Below, one piece after another: positions 43,716-52,518 of a stretch of 64,000 nt of DNA. A program made the translations under genes and the position numbers. The DNA is taken from positions 6,386,001-6,450,000 of the forward strand of contig NZ_CP061913.1 of assembly GCF_019904175.1 (NCBI RefSeq). The letters run 5' to 3'. The notes under the pieces are model-generated. The model ran no database searches. It was given only the letters and a program-made list of their open reading frames with translations, and was not told where the DNA came from. The DNA comes from Dactylosporangium vinaceum. Its GTDB lineage: Bacteria > Actinomycetota > Actinomycetes > Mycobacteriales > Micromonosporaceae. Within the stretch, counting starts at the first letter, position 1, and the number at the start of each line of letters is the position of its first letter.

Positions 43716-43907
43716 TCAGCTGAGGGCGTCCTTCACGTCGTGGGCCGCGTCCTTGACCTTGTCGCCGGCCTGCTTGACGTTCGCCTCGTCCTGGTCGGCC
43801 CGCCCCTCGGCGCGCAGGTCCGCGTCGCCGGTGGCCGTGCCATAGCCTTCCTTGGCGTGGCCCTTGAGCTCTTCCGCCTTGTGCTCGACTTTGTCACCCA
43901 AGCTCAT
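43716..43907 (-). CDS. CsbD-family stress protein
   Basis: A 63-residue, highly charged, Ala/Lys/Asp-rich protein: MSLGDKVEHKAEELKGHAKE and a DADLRAEGRADQDEANVKQAG repeat-like second half, typical of CsbD. These are general-stress proteins under SigB-type control in other bacteria. GGGAGA precedes ATG 43907. Upstream, GTTT-N15-GGGCAC resembles, imperfectly, the GTTT/GGGTAT promoters read by SigB-type factors such as those encoded in this window. Confidence 0.85.
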   Translation of the reverse strand: MSLGDKVEHKAEELKGHAKEGYGTATGDADLRAEGRADQDEANVKQAGDKVKDAAHDVKDALS

Positions 43908-44102
43908 CGTGCATCTCCCAGGTCTCGCAGGGTTGTCCCACCTGTATGGGTGCCCGAATCGACCCGAGTCAAACAGCGCCCGCCCCGTCCGGCCGGACGA
44001 TCTCGTCCCCGCCGGGCGGGAGCGTGCCGCGGCGGACAGCGCGACAGCCAACGGCCGGCTGCCGGTCAGGTCGGGATCGGGGTCGGGACCGGGTGGGGTG
44101 GT

Positions 44103-45095
44103 TCAGCGATGGCGGACGCCTTCCTCGGCGAACGTGGCAAGGGTCGGGGCGCTGATCGGAGCATCGCCAAGTGCCGCCTCGACCTGCGCCAGGATGTCGG
44201 GGGCCAGCTCGACACCGGCGGCCTCGGCGTTGGCGTGGACCTGTTCGGGGCGGGAGGCTCCCGTGATGGCCGAGGCCACCTCCGGGCGGCGCAGCACCCA
44301 GGCCAGCGCCAGCGTGGGCAGCGAGACCCGCAGCTCGCCGGCGATCGGGACCAGGCGCTGGACGGCCTCCAGGAAGTCGTCGCGCAGGACCAGGCCCTTG
44401 GCGGCGTTCATGGCGTCGCTGGCGAAGCGGGAGTCCGCCGGGATCGGCCGGCCCGGCTTGTACTTCCCGGTCAGCACGCCCTGGGCCAGCGGCGACCACA
44501 CGATCTGGGAGATGCCGTTGGCCGCGCACAGCGGGAAGACCTCGGCCTCCGGGGCCTGCCACAGCATCGAGTACTGCGGCTGCGACGACACGAACAGCTC
44601 CGGGCCGGCGATGTCGATCGCCGCCTGGATCTGCTCCGGCGTCCATTCGCTGAAGCCCAGGTACCGCGCCTTGCCCTGCTGCACCACGAGCTGCAGCGCC
44701 TCGATGGTGTCCTCGATCGGGACTGACGTGTCGAAGCGGTGGGCCTGGTAGAGGTCGACGTAGTCGGTGCGCAGCCGGCGCAGTGAGGCGTCGATCTGCT
44801 TGGCGATCTGGTCGCCGGAGAGGCCGCTGTCGGTGTCGGACATCTGGCCCCACACCTTCGTGGCCAGGATGTAGGAGTCGCGCGGGTGCTTGGACAGGAT
44901 CTCGCCCCACGCCTCCTCCGCGGCGCCGCGGCCGTAGACGTTCGCGGTGTCGAAGAAGTTGATCCCGGCGTCGAACGCCGCCTCGGTGCAGGCGCGGGTC
45001 TGCTCGGCCTCGACGCCGCCGGCGTACGTCAGCCACGAGCCCAGCGAGATCTCCGAGACTTCCAGGTCCGAGCGGCCCAGCTTGCGATAGCGCAT
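44103..45095 (-). CDS. Aldo/keto reductase (K-channel beta-subunit-like)
   Basis: A 330-residue AKR. MRYRKLGRSDLEVSEISLGS, the Asp/Tyr of FFDTANVYGRG, the Lys in LATKVWGQM and the His in YQAHRFD form the catalytic tetrad. SPLAQGVLTGKYKPG is the NADPH loop. It reduces aldehydes or ketones with NADPH. GAGGAGA lies 6 nt before ATG 45095. It lies downstream of the HTH regulator on the same strand, 113 bp away. Confidence 0.9.
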   Translation of the reverse strand: MRYRKLGRSDLEVSEISLGSWLTYAGGVEAEQTRACTEAAFDAGINFFDTANVYGRGAAEEAWGEILSKHPRDSYILATKVWGQMSDTDSGLSGDQIAKQIDASLRRLRTDYVDLYQAHRFDTSVPIEDTIEALQLVVQQGKARYLGFSEWTPEQIQAAIDIAGPELFVSSQPQYSMLWQAPEAEVFPLCAANGISQIVWSPLAQGVLTGKYKPGRPIPADSRFASDAMNAAKGLVLRDDFLEAVQRLVPIAGELRVSLPTLALAWVLRRPEVASAITGASRPEQVHANAEAAGVELAPDILAQVEAALGDAPISAPTLATFAEEGVRHR

Positions 45096-45208
45096 GACTC
45101 TCCTCTGAACGGATGTACCTGACCCATACCCAGCATGGCCCCGTGTACCTGCCCGGTGCCGGCGGGCCCGGTGGCGGCGCCGCGGCGGAGGCCCCCCGGC
45201 GGCTGTGC

Positions 45209-46054
45209 CTAGAGCGCCGACCCGCGCTCGGCGGACGACGGCGCGGGCGTCGACAGGGAGCCCAGCAGGGCCAGGGAGCGCTCGCTCGGTGAGCCGGGCT
45301 CGGCGTGGTACAGGACGAGCAGCTGCCCTTGTGAATCGCCGATGGCGAGCTTCTCCCGGCGCAGCTCCAGCGCTCCGACCTGCGGATGGCGCAGCCGCAG
45401 CGGTGCGCCCGTGAGGGGCTTCACGTCGTGGCGGGCCCACAGGCGGCGGAAGTCCTCGCTGGCCAGGGACAGCTCGCCGACCAGCTGGCCGATGCGCGGG
45501 TCGGTGACGTCGGTGCCGATGGAGTTGCGGAAGGCCGCGACCATGCCGCCGATGGACTGTTCCCAGTCCGGGTACAGGTCGCGCTCGTCCGGATCGAGGA
45601 ACGTGTCGCGCAGCCGGTTGGCGCCCACGACGATCCGCGGTGACAGGGCGGTGGCCAGGCGGTTGGCGGCGAGCACCTCGAAGGTGCGGCTCTCCACGAA
45701 GCCGGGGATGGCGATGACGTCGAGCAGCTGCCGGATGCCGGCCGAGACGGTCTCGCGGCGGGGGCGGCGCGGGGTGCGGGGGCGGGCGGCGGTGAGGCTC
45801 ATCAGATACTGCGTCGCCTCCGCGTCCAGCCCGAACACCCGCGCGATGGCCGCGAGGACCTGCGGCGACGGGTTGCGGTCGCGGCCCTGCTCCAGGCGCA
45901 GGTAGTAGTCGGCGCTGATGCCGGCGAGGGTGGCGACCTCCTCGCGGCGCAGGCCGGGAGTGCGGCGCACGCCGACCACCCGCAGGCCCGCGTCGGCCGG
46001 ATCGACAAGCTCCCGCCGCGCCCGCAGGTATTCGCCGAGCGCGTTCGTGGTCAC
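45209..46054 (-). CDS. XRE-type HTH regulator with MmyB-like ligand domain
   Basis: A 281-residue regulator. HTH residues: GLRREEVATLAGISADYYLRLEQG is split across about 34-58. The C-terminal ~180 residues are the MmyB-like domain that binds small hydrophobic ligands. In actinomycetes these regulators usually repress a divergent oxidoreductase, here the aldo/keto reductase at 46157. TAGGTT lies 6 nt before GTG 46054, indicating a leaderless mRNA. Confidence 0.87.
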   Translation of the reverse strand: MTTNALGEYLRARRELVDPADAGLRVVGVRRTPGLRREEVATLAGISADYYLRLEQGRDRNPSPQVLAAIARVFGLDAEATQYLMSLTAARPRTPRRPRRETVSAGIRQLLDVIAIPGFVESRTFEVLAANRLATALSPRIVVGANRLRDTFLDPDERDLYPDWEQSIGGMVAAFRNSIGTDVTDPRIGQLVGELSLASEDFRRLWARHDVKPLTGAPLRLRHPQVGALELRREKLAIGDSQGQLLVLYHAEPGSPSERSLALLGSLSTPAPSSAERGSAL

Positions 46055-46060
46055 CCGTCC

Positions 46061-46111
46061 AACCTACCGCCGGTACCGCCGGCGCATCCTGGTCCTGGCA
46101 CTCCCAGGATG
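46061..46111. promoter_or_regulatory. Divergent control region of HTH regulator and reductase
   Basis: The leftward -10 TAGGTT is the complement of 46061-46066. CATCCTGG (46085-46092) and CCAGGATG (46104-46111) form an 8-bp inverted repeat, a good candidate operator between the regulator and the rightward reductase gene. Confidence 0.5.
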
Positions 46112-46156
46112 GCCAGGCAACTGCCTGAACCCGTGCGGCCGCGCGAACCTGGACGT

Positions 46157-47017
46157 ATGACAAGCAAGGATCTTCCCGGCGGCGTGTACCGCACCGGCGA
46201 CCTCGACCTCACCCGCGTCGGCTACGGCGCGATGCAGCTGGCCGGGCCGGGCGTGTTCGGCCCGCCGAAGGACCGCGCGGCCGCCGTCGCCGTGCTGCGC
46301 GAGGTCGTCGAGCTGGGCATCACGCACATCGACACCGCCGACTTCTACGGCCCGCACGTGACGAACGAGATCATCCGTGCGGCCCTGGCGCCGTACCCCG
46401 CGGACCTGCACATCGTCACGAAGGTCGGCGCCCGCCGCGACGAGCAGGGCGGCTGGCCGCACGCGCGGACGCCCGCCGAGCTGCGCTCCCAGGTGCACGA
46501 CAACCTGCGCCGCCTGGGCCTGGACACGCTGGACGTGGTCAACCTGCGGGTCGGCGGGTTCGACGCGGCCGAGCCCGGCTCCATCGCCGAGCAGTTCGAG
46601 GCCCTCGCCGAGCTGCGCGAGCAGGGTCTGATCCGGCACCTGGGCCTGAGCACCGTCAACGCCGAGCAGCTGGCCGAGGCGCAGACGATCGCGCCGGTGG
46701 TGTGCGTGCAGAACATGTACAACATCGCCCGGCGCGAGGACGACCCGCTCGTCGAGCTCACCGCCGCGCAGGGGATCGCGTTCGTGCCGTACTTCCCGCT
46801 CGGCGGGTTCTCGCCGCTGCAGTCGCAGACCCTGGCGGCGGTGTCGAAGCGCCTCGACGCGACGCCGCTCGCCGTGGCCCTCGCCTGGCTGCTGCAGCGC
46901 TCGCCGAACATGCTGCTGATTCCCGGTACCTCGTCCGTGGCGCACCTGCGCGAGAACGTCACCGGTGCGGGCCTGCGGATTCCCGCCGACGCGCTGGCGG
47001 AGCTCGACGCCGTCTGA
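46157..47017 (+). CDS. Aldo/keto reductase
   Basis: A 286-residue AKR with THIDTADFYGPHVTNEIIR (Asp, Tyr), HIVTKVGARRDEQGG (Lys) and IRHLGLSTVNAEQL. The usual catalytic His region reads DVVNLRVGG, i.e. Asn at the His position, as in some AKR subgroups with altered activity. Divergent from the MmyB-like regulator, which probably represses it. ATG 46157 matches the family N-terminus. Confidence 0.87.
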   Translation: MTSKDLPGGVYRTGDLDLTRVGYGAMQLAGPGVFGPPKDRAAAVAVLREVVELGITHIDTADFYGPHVTNEIIRAALAPYPADLHIVTKVGARRDEQGGWPHARTPAELRSQVHDNLRRLGLDTLDVVNLRVGGFDAAEPGSIAEQFEALAELREQGLIRHLGLSTVNAEQLAEAQTIAPVVCVQNMYNIARREDDPLVELTAAQGIAFVPYFPLGGFSPLQSQTLAAVSKRLDATPLAVALAWLLQRSPNMLLIPGTSSVAHLRENVTGAGLRIPADALAELDAV

Positions 47018-47074
47018 GTTTGCCGGGCGGCAACGGTATATTGTCCCCGGCCTACAGCGTGGGGGCGGAGGACG

Positions 47075-47410
47075 ATGGGCAGCGACCTGACCGCGGACCG
47101 GGAGGTCACCCGCGGCGGTCCCGGGCCGGTCCGGGTGACGGTGCGGCTGCGCGGCCTCGTCGACCTCGGCACCCAGCCGATCCTGGAGCGGGCCCTCGAC
47201 GAGGCCCTGGCCGTGCGCGACGTCGGCGAGATCGAGGTCGACCTCAGCGGCCTGACGCTGCTGGACAGCACCGGCATCGCGACGATCCTGCACGCGTATC
47301 GCCGCGGCGCCACCCGCCACATCCGGGTGCGCGCGCACGGCTCCACCGGCATGGTCCACCGCGTCCTGGACATCACCGGCGTGCTGGCGGTGCTGACCGC
47401 CGAGGATTGA
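47075..47410 (+). CDS. STAS-domain anti-anti-sigma protein
   Basis: A 111-residue single STAS domain. Ser65 in TLLDSTGIATIL is the regulatory phosphoserine, conserved here unlike in the two STAS fusions near 8-11 kb. Unphosphorylated, such a protein binds an RsbW-type kinase and frees a sigma factor. GGAGG precedes ATG 47075, and TATATT at about 47037 is a likely -10. Confidence 0.87.
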   Translation: MGSDLTADREVTRGGPGPVRVTVRLRGLVDLGTQPILERALDEALAVRDVGEIEVDLSGLTLLDSTGIATILHAYRRGATRHIRVRAHGSTGMVHRVLDITGVLAVLTAED

Positions 47411-47438
47411 CATCATCGATTCGGGGCATGCAAATGTA

Positions 47439-48848
47439 ATGACCCCGCCGCGATTCACTGATGACACGGTGCCCGAGACCGGCATCCGCAAGCTGTTCAC
47501 GACGGCGGGGCACTGGCAGCGCTGGCTGGACGTCGAGGGCGCGCTGGCCCTGGCCGAGGCGGACGCGGGCGTGGTGCCCCCGGACGCCGCCGCGGCCATC
47601 GCCGCCGCCGCCCGCCTGGACCGGCTCGACAAGGGCCGGGTCCGGGCCGGGATCGCGGCGACCGGCCACCCGCTCATGCCGCTGATCACCGAGCTCACCC
47701 GCGTGGTCGGCGACGACTACGGCGGCTGGGTCCACTGGGGCGCCACCACCCAGAACATCACGCAGACCGGCGACGCGCTCCTGCTGCGCGACGCGCACCG
47801 GCGCCTGCTGGAGCTGCTCGGCCGGGCCATCGGCGCCGCCGGCGTGCTGGCCGAGCGCGGCGCCGACATGGCGATGGCCGGGCGGACCCACGGGCAGCAC
47901 GCGGTGCCGGTGACGTTCGGGTTCAAGGCGGCCGTCTGGATCGACGAGCTGCTGCGCCACGCCGAGCGCCTCCGCCGCTGCGAGCCGTCCGTGTTCGTGG
48001 CCATGCTCGGCGGCGCGGTCGGCACCCACGCGGCGCTCGGCGCCGACGGGCCCCGGGTCCAGGCCGCGCTCGCGGACCGGCTCGGCCTGTGGCCGATGGA
48101 CGTGCCGGCCCGCAGCACGGCCGACGGCCTGGCCGAGTACGTCTGCGTGCTCGCCCTGCTCGGCGGCACGATCGGCAAGATCGGACGGGAGTTGTACTCC
48201 CTCATGCAGACCGAATACGGCGAGGTCCTCGAGCCGGCCGCCCCGGGTGACGTCGGCAGCAGCACCATGCCGCACAAGCGCAACCCGAAGCTGTCCCAGG
48301 ACATGATGACGATCTCGGCGCAGATCCGGGCGCTGGTGCCGCAGGCCCTGGAGGCGATGCATCAGGACCACGAGGCCGACGGGGCGTACACGGCGATGCT
48401 CGACGACGCGGTCACGCGCGCCTGCATCCTGGCCGGGGATCAGCTCGTCCGGCTCGCCGTCGTGCTCGAGGGCCTGGAGCTCGACCCGGCCCGGATGCGG
48501 GCCAACCTCGGCCTGACCGGCGGCCTCATCGTGTCGGAGGCGGTGATGCTGGCGCTGGGCCGGGTGATCGGCCGGCAGGAGGCGCACCGGGTCGTGTCCG
48601 AGGCGGCGCACCGGGCCGCGGCCGGCGAGAGCACGTTCGCGGCGCTGTTGAACACCGACCCGCGGGTGACGACGTACCTGACCGACGCCGACCTGCGCGC
48701 CCTGCTCGACCCGGCCCGGCACCTGGGCCTGTCGGCCGACCTGGCCCGCGCGGGTGCCGCCCGGGCCCGGGAGGCGGCTCAGGCCAGCTGGGCGGAGAGC
48801 CCGGCCGCGAGCACCTCGGCCTGCACGTCGGTGATCTCCTCGCCGTAG
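47439..48848 (+). CDS. Fumarase/PurB-superfamily lyase (PcaB-like)
   Basis: A 469-residue lyase. Superfamily regions are VHWGATTQNITQTGDALLL, AGRTHGQHAVPVTFG (catalytic His) and the signature GSSTMPHKRNPKLSQDMM. It resembles 3-carboxymuconate cycloisomerase and adenylosuccinate lyase groups; the reaction is not certain. The last ~23 codons run into the convergent small gene and look unlike family C-termini, suggesting that the true stop was lost and the frame extended. Confidence 0.85.
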   Translation: MTPPRFTDDTVPETGIRKLFTTAGHWQRWLDVEGALALAEADAGVVPPDAAAAIAAAARLDRLDKGRVRAGIAATGHPLMPLITELTRVVGDDYGGWVHWGATTQNITQTGDALLLRDAHRRLLELLGRAIGAAGVLAERGADMAMAGRTHGQHAVPVTFGFKAAVWIDELLRHAERLRRCEPSVFVAMLGGAVGTHAALGADGPRVQAALADRLGLWPMDVPARSTADGLAEYVCVLALLGGTIGKIGRELYSLMQTEYGEVLEPAAPGDVGSSTMPHKRNPKLSQDMMTISAQIRALVPQALEAMHQDHEADGAYTAMLDDAVTRACILAGDQLVRLAVVLEGLELDPARMRANLGLTGGLIVSEAVMLALGRVIGRQEAHRVVSEAAHRAAAGESTFAALLNTDPRVTTYLTDADLRALLDPARHLGLSADLARAGAARAREAAQASWAESPAASTSACTSVISSP

Positions 48849-49006
48849 TCGCGCACCAGCTCGGCCTTCGTGTACACGATGTGCCCGCCGGCCGCGGCCG
48901 CCTCGGGCACCAGCACGACCTCGTCCTGCGCCACGGCGAGCGCGGGGTCGGCGTCGTTCGACTGCGCGAGTGCCCGGATGTTGTCCGCGGTGATAGTCGT
49001 CGTCAT
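48779..49006 (-). CDS. Small acidic protein of unknown function
   Basis: A 75-residue protein, MTTTITADNIRALAQSNDAD followed by an acidic, Ala/Val-rich body (YTKAELVRDYGEEITDVQAE). Good codon bias. Its 3' 70 bp overlap the end of the convergent lyase. No motif tells its function. Confidence 0.62.
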   Translation of the reverse strand: MTTTITADNIRALAQSNDADPALAVAQDEVVLVPEAAAAGGHIVYTKAELVRDYGEEITDVQAEVLAAGLSAQLA

Positions 49007-49183
49007 GCGCCCATGGCTTCCCACCTGCCGATTCGGGCAAACATGGCATTGCCCGCGAATGATCCGGCCGAATGTTTCACGGCGGGCTTTTGGGCTTCAG
49101 TGCTGGCCAGCCACCGGACCGCCGCACGCCCGGGCCCGCGCGGTTTGCCCGTCCCGGCCGGCTCGCACCATACTCGGCGCGCT

Positions 49184-49218
49184 TTTCGAAACACTTACTG
49201 ACGTCTATCGAAACGTTT
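49184..49218 (+). promoter_or_regulatory. Possible operator of the secreted esterase
   Basis: TTTCGAAA (49184-49191) and AAACGTTT (49211-49218) are two short palindromes, each within a TCGAAAC word, just upstream of the esterase ribosome site GAGGTG. CGAAA-type palindromes are known regulators' targets upstream of actinomycete xylanase genes, so control by plant-polysaccharide sugars is plausible. Confidence 0.4.
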
Positions 49219-49231
49219 GCGAGGTGCGTCG

Positions 49232-50794
49232 ATGCGACGATCGGGACTCCAGCACGGGCTGGCCGTGCTCGCGGCCGGTGCCGTGGCCGCCGGAGTAGCG
49301 GTGGTGGCCGCGGCGGGCCCGGCCGAGGCGGCCGCGGGCTGCAAAATCACCTACTCGATCAGCAGCCAGTGGGCCGGCGGGTTCGGGGCCAGCGTGAACA
49401 TCACGAACCTCGGCAGCGCGCTGACGAGCTGGCAGCTGACGTGGACGTTCGCCGCCGGGCAGACCGTCACGCAGCTGTGGAACGGCACCGCCACCCAGTC
49501 CGGCGCCCGGGTCACCGTCACCAACGCGGCCTGGAACGGCGCCATCCCCAGCGGCGGGAGCACCGCCCTCGGGTTCAACGGGTCCTGGACGGGGTCCAAC
49601 CCGCTGCCTATCGACTTCGCCGTGAACGGCACCCTGTGCAACGGCCCGGTCCTGCCGTCCTCGGCCTCGGCGTCGCCGTCGCGGTCCACGTCGCCCTCCG
49701 CCTCCGCCTCCGCATCGGCGTCGGCCTCGGCCTCGGCGTCGCCGTCCTCCTCGTCGTCGCCCGGGGGCCTGGCCAATGTCCAGACCCCGGGGCGCGTGCG
49801 GACCGTCGGCAACGCCTTGCAGTACACCTGGCCCGGCGTCTATTTCGAAGGCCGCTTCCGCGGCACGAGCGTCGGCGTGAAGCTCAACGACTCCAACAAC
49901 GACTACGCGGTGCAGGTCGACGGCGCGACGGTGGCGACGCTCGTGACGCCGGGGAACACGACCTACTGGGTGACCGGCCTCGGCAACGCCGAGCACACCG
50001 TGCGGGTGGCGAAGCGCACCGAGAGCCCGTGGGCGGCCGGCGAGTTCGGCGGGTTCGTCGCCGCGGCCGGCGGGGCGATCCTGAGCAAGCCCGCGGCCCG
50101 CAGCCGGCAGATCGAGTTCATCGGCGACTCGTGGACCGCCGGCTACGGCAACATGTCGACATCGCGCGACTGCAGCAGCAACAACAGCCTCACCCGCAAC
50201 TCCAACGCCGACGCCGCGTTCCCGGCACTCACCGCCAAGGACCTCAACGCCGACTACCAGGTGCAGGCGTGGTCCGGGCTCGGCATGGTGCGCAACTACG
50301 GCGGCCAGAACACCGGCACCCTGTTCACGAACTACTACGACACCGACCTGCAGGCGCTGTACAACAGCACCACCTGGCCGAACCCCGGCACCTGGAAGCC
50401 GCAGGTCGTCGTCGTCGGCCTCGGCATCAACGACTTCTCGACAGCGCTCACGGCGGGCGAGAAGTGGGCGACCGTCGACGCCCTCGCGGCCGACTACCGC
50501 ACGGCGTACCTGGCGTTCATCGCGAAGCTGCGCGAGCGGTACGGCCCGAACACGTACATCCTGCTGACCTACCCCGACCTGTCGTACCAGACGACGGCGC
50601 TCGCGACCTCGGTCCAGCAGATCGTGCAGACCCGCACCAGCCAGGGCGACACCCGGGTGCGCAGCCTGTACTACGACGACAACGCGCTGGGCCTGGACCA
50701 CCTCGGCTGCGACTGGCACCCGTCGCAGCACGACGACCGGATCCTCGCGAACTCGCTGCTCGCCACGATCAACGCGCTGCCGCTGACCTGGTAG
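49232..50794 (+). CDS. Secreted CBM2 + SGNH carbohydrate esterase (CE2-like)
   Basis: A 520-residue exported enzyme. A Sec signal (about 1-35, ending AEA-AA) is followed by a CBM2 cellulose-binding domain (about 37-135, with flanking Cys in GCKITYSI and GTLCNG), a Ser/Ala/Pro linker (about 140-175), then a beta domain and an SGNH hydrolase. Catalytic Ser lies in IEFIGDSWTAGYG, GINDFS is block III and CDWHPS holds the His. The order matches CE2 acetyl esterases, which remove acetyl groups from xylan or mannan. ATG 49232 is chosen for GAGGTG 6 nt upstream. Confidence 0.9.
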   Translation: MRRSGLQHGLAVLAAGAVAAGVAVVAAAGPAEAAAGCKITYSISSQWAGGFGASVNITNLGSALTSWQLTWTFAAGQTVTQLWNGTATQSGARVTVTNAAWNGAIPSGGSTALGFNGSWTGSNPLPIDFAVNGTLCNGPVLPSSASASPSRSTSPSASASASASASASASPSSSSSPGGLANVQTPGRVRTVGNALQYTWPGVYFEGRFRGTSVGVKLNDSNNDYAVQVDGATVATLVTPGNTTYWVTGLGNAEHTVRVAKRTESPWAAGEFGGFVAAAGGAILSKPAARSRQIEFIGDSWTAGYGNMSTSRDCSSNNSLTRNSNADAAFPALTAKDLNADYQVQAWSGLGMVRNYGGQNTGTLFTNYYDTDLQALYNSTTWPNPGTWKPQVVVVGLGINDFSTALTAGEKWATVDALAADYRTAYLAFIAKLRERYGPNTYILLTYPDLSYQTTALATSVQQIVQTRTSQGDTRVRSLYYDDNALGLDHLGCDWHPSQHDDRILANSLLATINALPLTW

Positions 50795-50802
50795 TGCGGC
50801 CT

Positions 50803-50835
50803 GCTCTCCCCCTGGCCGCGGGCCAGGGGGAGAGC
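50803..50835 (+). terminator. Strong hairpin after the esterase gene
   Basis: GCTCTCCCCCTGGCC (50803-50817) pairs perfectly with GGCCAGGGGGAGAGC (50821-50835) around GCG: a 15-bp stem starting 8 bp after the stop codon. Confidence 0.8.
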
Positions 50836-50859
50836 TCCCTAACATTGCCCGGGTAGGCT
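50836..50859 (+). promoter_or_regulatory. TCCCTAACATTGCC motif and -10 of the TetR gene
   Basis: TCCCTAACATTGCC (50836-50849) is followed by -10 TAGGCT (50854-50859), 6 nt from ATG 50866. The identical 14 bases recur at 52271-52284 upstream of the SDR gene. This is the likely operator of the TetR encoded here. Confidence 0.65.
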
Positions 50860-50865
50860 TGCCGC

Positions 50866-51432
50866 ATGAGCCGACGCACCGGCGCCGAAACCCGCGAGCA
50901 CGTGCTCGGCGTGGCCCACGAGCTGTTCTACCGCAACGGCATCCACGCCACCGGCATCGACACCGTCGCCGCCGCGGCGGCTGTCGCCCCGACCACGCTG
51001 TATCGGCAGTTCGCCTCTAAGGACGAGCTGGTCGCGGCCTACGTCGAGCGCGCCGATCAGGCCACCCGCGCGATGATCGAGGCCGCCGTCGCGTCGGCGC
51101 CGTCCCCGCGCGCGGCCGTGCTGAGCATGTTCGACACGCAGCTCGCCGAGATGCATCGCCCGGGGTACCGCGGGTGCGTCTGCCAGATGGCGCTCGCCGA
51201 GTATCCGGACCACCGCCCGGCGGTGGTGGCCAAGACCTGGATACGCGAGCGCCTCCGCGACATCCTGCGCGCCGCCGCCGCGACCGACGCGGACGCCCTG
51301 GCCGACCGTCTGCTGCTGGTCCACGAGGGCGCGATCGCCGCGGCCGCCAGCCTGGGCCCCGGCGGCCCGGTCACCCAGCTGCGCCCGCTCGTCGAGCTCC
51401 TGCTGGACGCCCACGGCGTCCCCGCGGCCTGA
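50866..51432 (+). CDS. TetR-family regulator
   Basis: A 188-residue regulator; the HTH is AHELFYRNGIHATGIDTVAA with VAPTTLYRQFASKDELVAAY. The C-terminal half contains RGCVCQMALAEY, a Cys pair that might be redox sensitive. It converges on the SDR gene, and both genes carry the same 14-base motif upstream, so it probably represses itself and the SDR. The start is fixed by the TAGGCT box. Confidence 0.88.
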   Translation: MSRRTGAETREHVLGVAHELFYRNGIHATGIDTVAAAAAVAPTTLYRQFASKDELVAAYVERADQATRAMIEAAVASAPSPRAAVLSMFDTQLAEMHRPGYRGCVCQMALAEYPDHRPAVVAKTWIRERLRDILRAAAATDADALADRLLLVHEGAIAAAASLGPGGPVTQLRPLVELLLDAHGVPAA

Positions 51433-51449
51433 GCGCCCCGCCTCGGCGC

Positions 51450-52241
51450 TCACACGTGCTTGACGATGCCGCCGTCGATGGCGAACTCGGCCCCCGTCAC
51501 GTTGCTCGGTGAGGCGGCCACCGCGACGAGCCGCGCCACCTCCTCCGGCGTCGAGATGCGCCCGGTCGCCGCGCCGAGCGCCGTGCGGGCCTGCGTGGCG
51601 AACTCCTCGAACGCCAGCCCCTGCGCCTGCGCGAGCCGGCCGATGAACCCGTCCGGGTCGGTCCACACCTCGGTCGCGATCGGCCCCGGCGAGACGGTCA
51701 CGGCCCGCACCCCGCTCGGCCCGTACTGCTCGGCGACGACCTTCGTCAACGCGTTGAGCGCGGCCTTGGCCACGTTGTACGGCACCGGCCCGGCCGTCAC
51801 CGCCCGCGCCCCCGCCGACGACACGTTGACCACCACTCCCCCGCGCTCGACGAGGCTCGGCAGCGCGGCGCGCGTCACCCGCAGCGGCGCGTAGAAGGTC
51901 AGCGCGAACGTCTGCTCCCACGCCGTGTCGGGCAGCGCGGCCAGCTGGAGCAGCGCCCCGTCGACGTGCGGCGCCCGGTCCCCGATCCCGACATTGTTGA
52001 CGAGCACGTCGATCCCGCCGAGCGCGGCCAGCGCCGCCTCGACGAGCTGCGCCGCTCCGGACGCCGTCCCGAGGTCGACCATCACGGGGATCGCCCCGGT
52101 CGCCGCCAGCTCCGGCGTCACGGTCCGCGAGGCCGCAACGACCCGCATGCCCTCGTCGAGCAGCGTCCGCACGACGGCGAGCCCGACCCCCTTGCTACCC
52201 CCGGTCACCACGGCGCCCTTACCACTCAGCTGAAGGTCCAT
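51450..52241 (-). CDS. SDR oxidoreductase
   Basis: A 263-residue classical SDR: VTGGSKGVGLAVV (cofactor loop), DVLVNNVGIGD (NNAG block), VVVNVSSAG (catalytic Ser) and YNVAK (YxxxK). SPGPIATEVW and GAEFAIDGG are the usual C-terminal blocks. Probably NADP(H)-linked; substrate unknown. ATG 52241 is fixed by TACGGT 6 nt upstream; the frame is open further upstream only by chance. Confidence 0.88.
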   Translation of the reverse strand: MDLQLSGKGAVVTGGSKGVGLAVVRTLLDEGMRVVAASRTVTPELAATGAIPVMVDLGTASGAAQLVEAALAALGGIDVLVNNVGIGDRAPHVDGALLQLAALPDTAWEQTFALTFYAPLRVTRAALPSLVERGGVVVNVSSAGARAVTAGPVPYNVAKAALNALTKVVAEQYGPSGVRAVTVSPGPIATEVWTDPDGFIGRLAQAQGLAFEEFATQARTALGAATGRISTPEEVARLVAVAASPSNVTGAEFAIDGGIVKHV

Positions 52242-52247
52242 ACCGAC

Positions 52248-52284
52248 ACCGTAACAGAGCAAGGGAACGATCCCTAACATTGCC
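52248..52284 (-). promoter_or_regulatory. SDR promoter with shared TetR motif
   Basis: The leftward -10 TACGGT (complement of 52248-52253) is 6 nt from ATG 52241. The motif TCCCTAACATTGCC at 52271-52284 lies about 18 bp upstream of the -10, in the -35 region. Confidence 0.6.
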
Positions 52285-52343
52285 TCGGCGGCGGCCGGGC
52301 CGGGGCGTGTGTGAGCGCGGGCATCGGTGGGCATAGGTGGGCC

Positions 52344-52439
52344 ATGCCATGGGTCCTGTGGGTGTTCGCCGGTGCCGTCGCCCTGAGAAGTGTCGCGGGG
52401 CTGCTGATCTTCTGGGACCGGCGACAGTTGAAGCGCTGA
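52344..52439 (+). CDS. 31-residue single-helix membrane peptide
   Basis: A 32-codon frame, MPWVLWVFAGAVALRSVAGL ending in a charged WDRRQLKR tail: one hydrophobic helix with a basic, presumably cytoplasmic end. AGGTGG lies 3-8 nt before the ATG. It sits 80 bp upstream of a chemoreceptor gene on the same strand. The shape is that of small regulatory membrane peptides; no homologue is recalled. Confidence 0.45.
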   Translation: MPWVLWVFAGAVALRSVAGLLIFWDRRQLKR

Positions 52440-52518
52440 GCCTCAACTCGCCCCGCCCGCCGCCGATGAGCCGATCGGCGCTCTCGTGCGCCGGACGGCG
52501 AGCGTCGGAGGTACAGCG

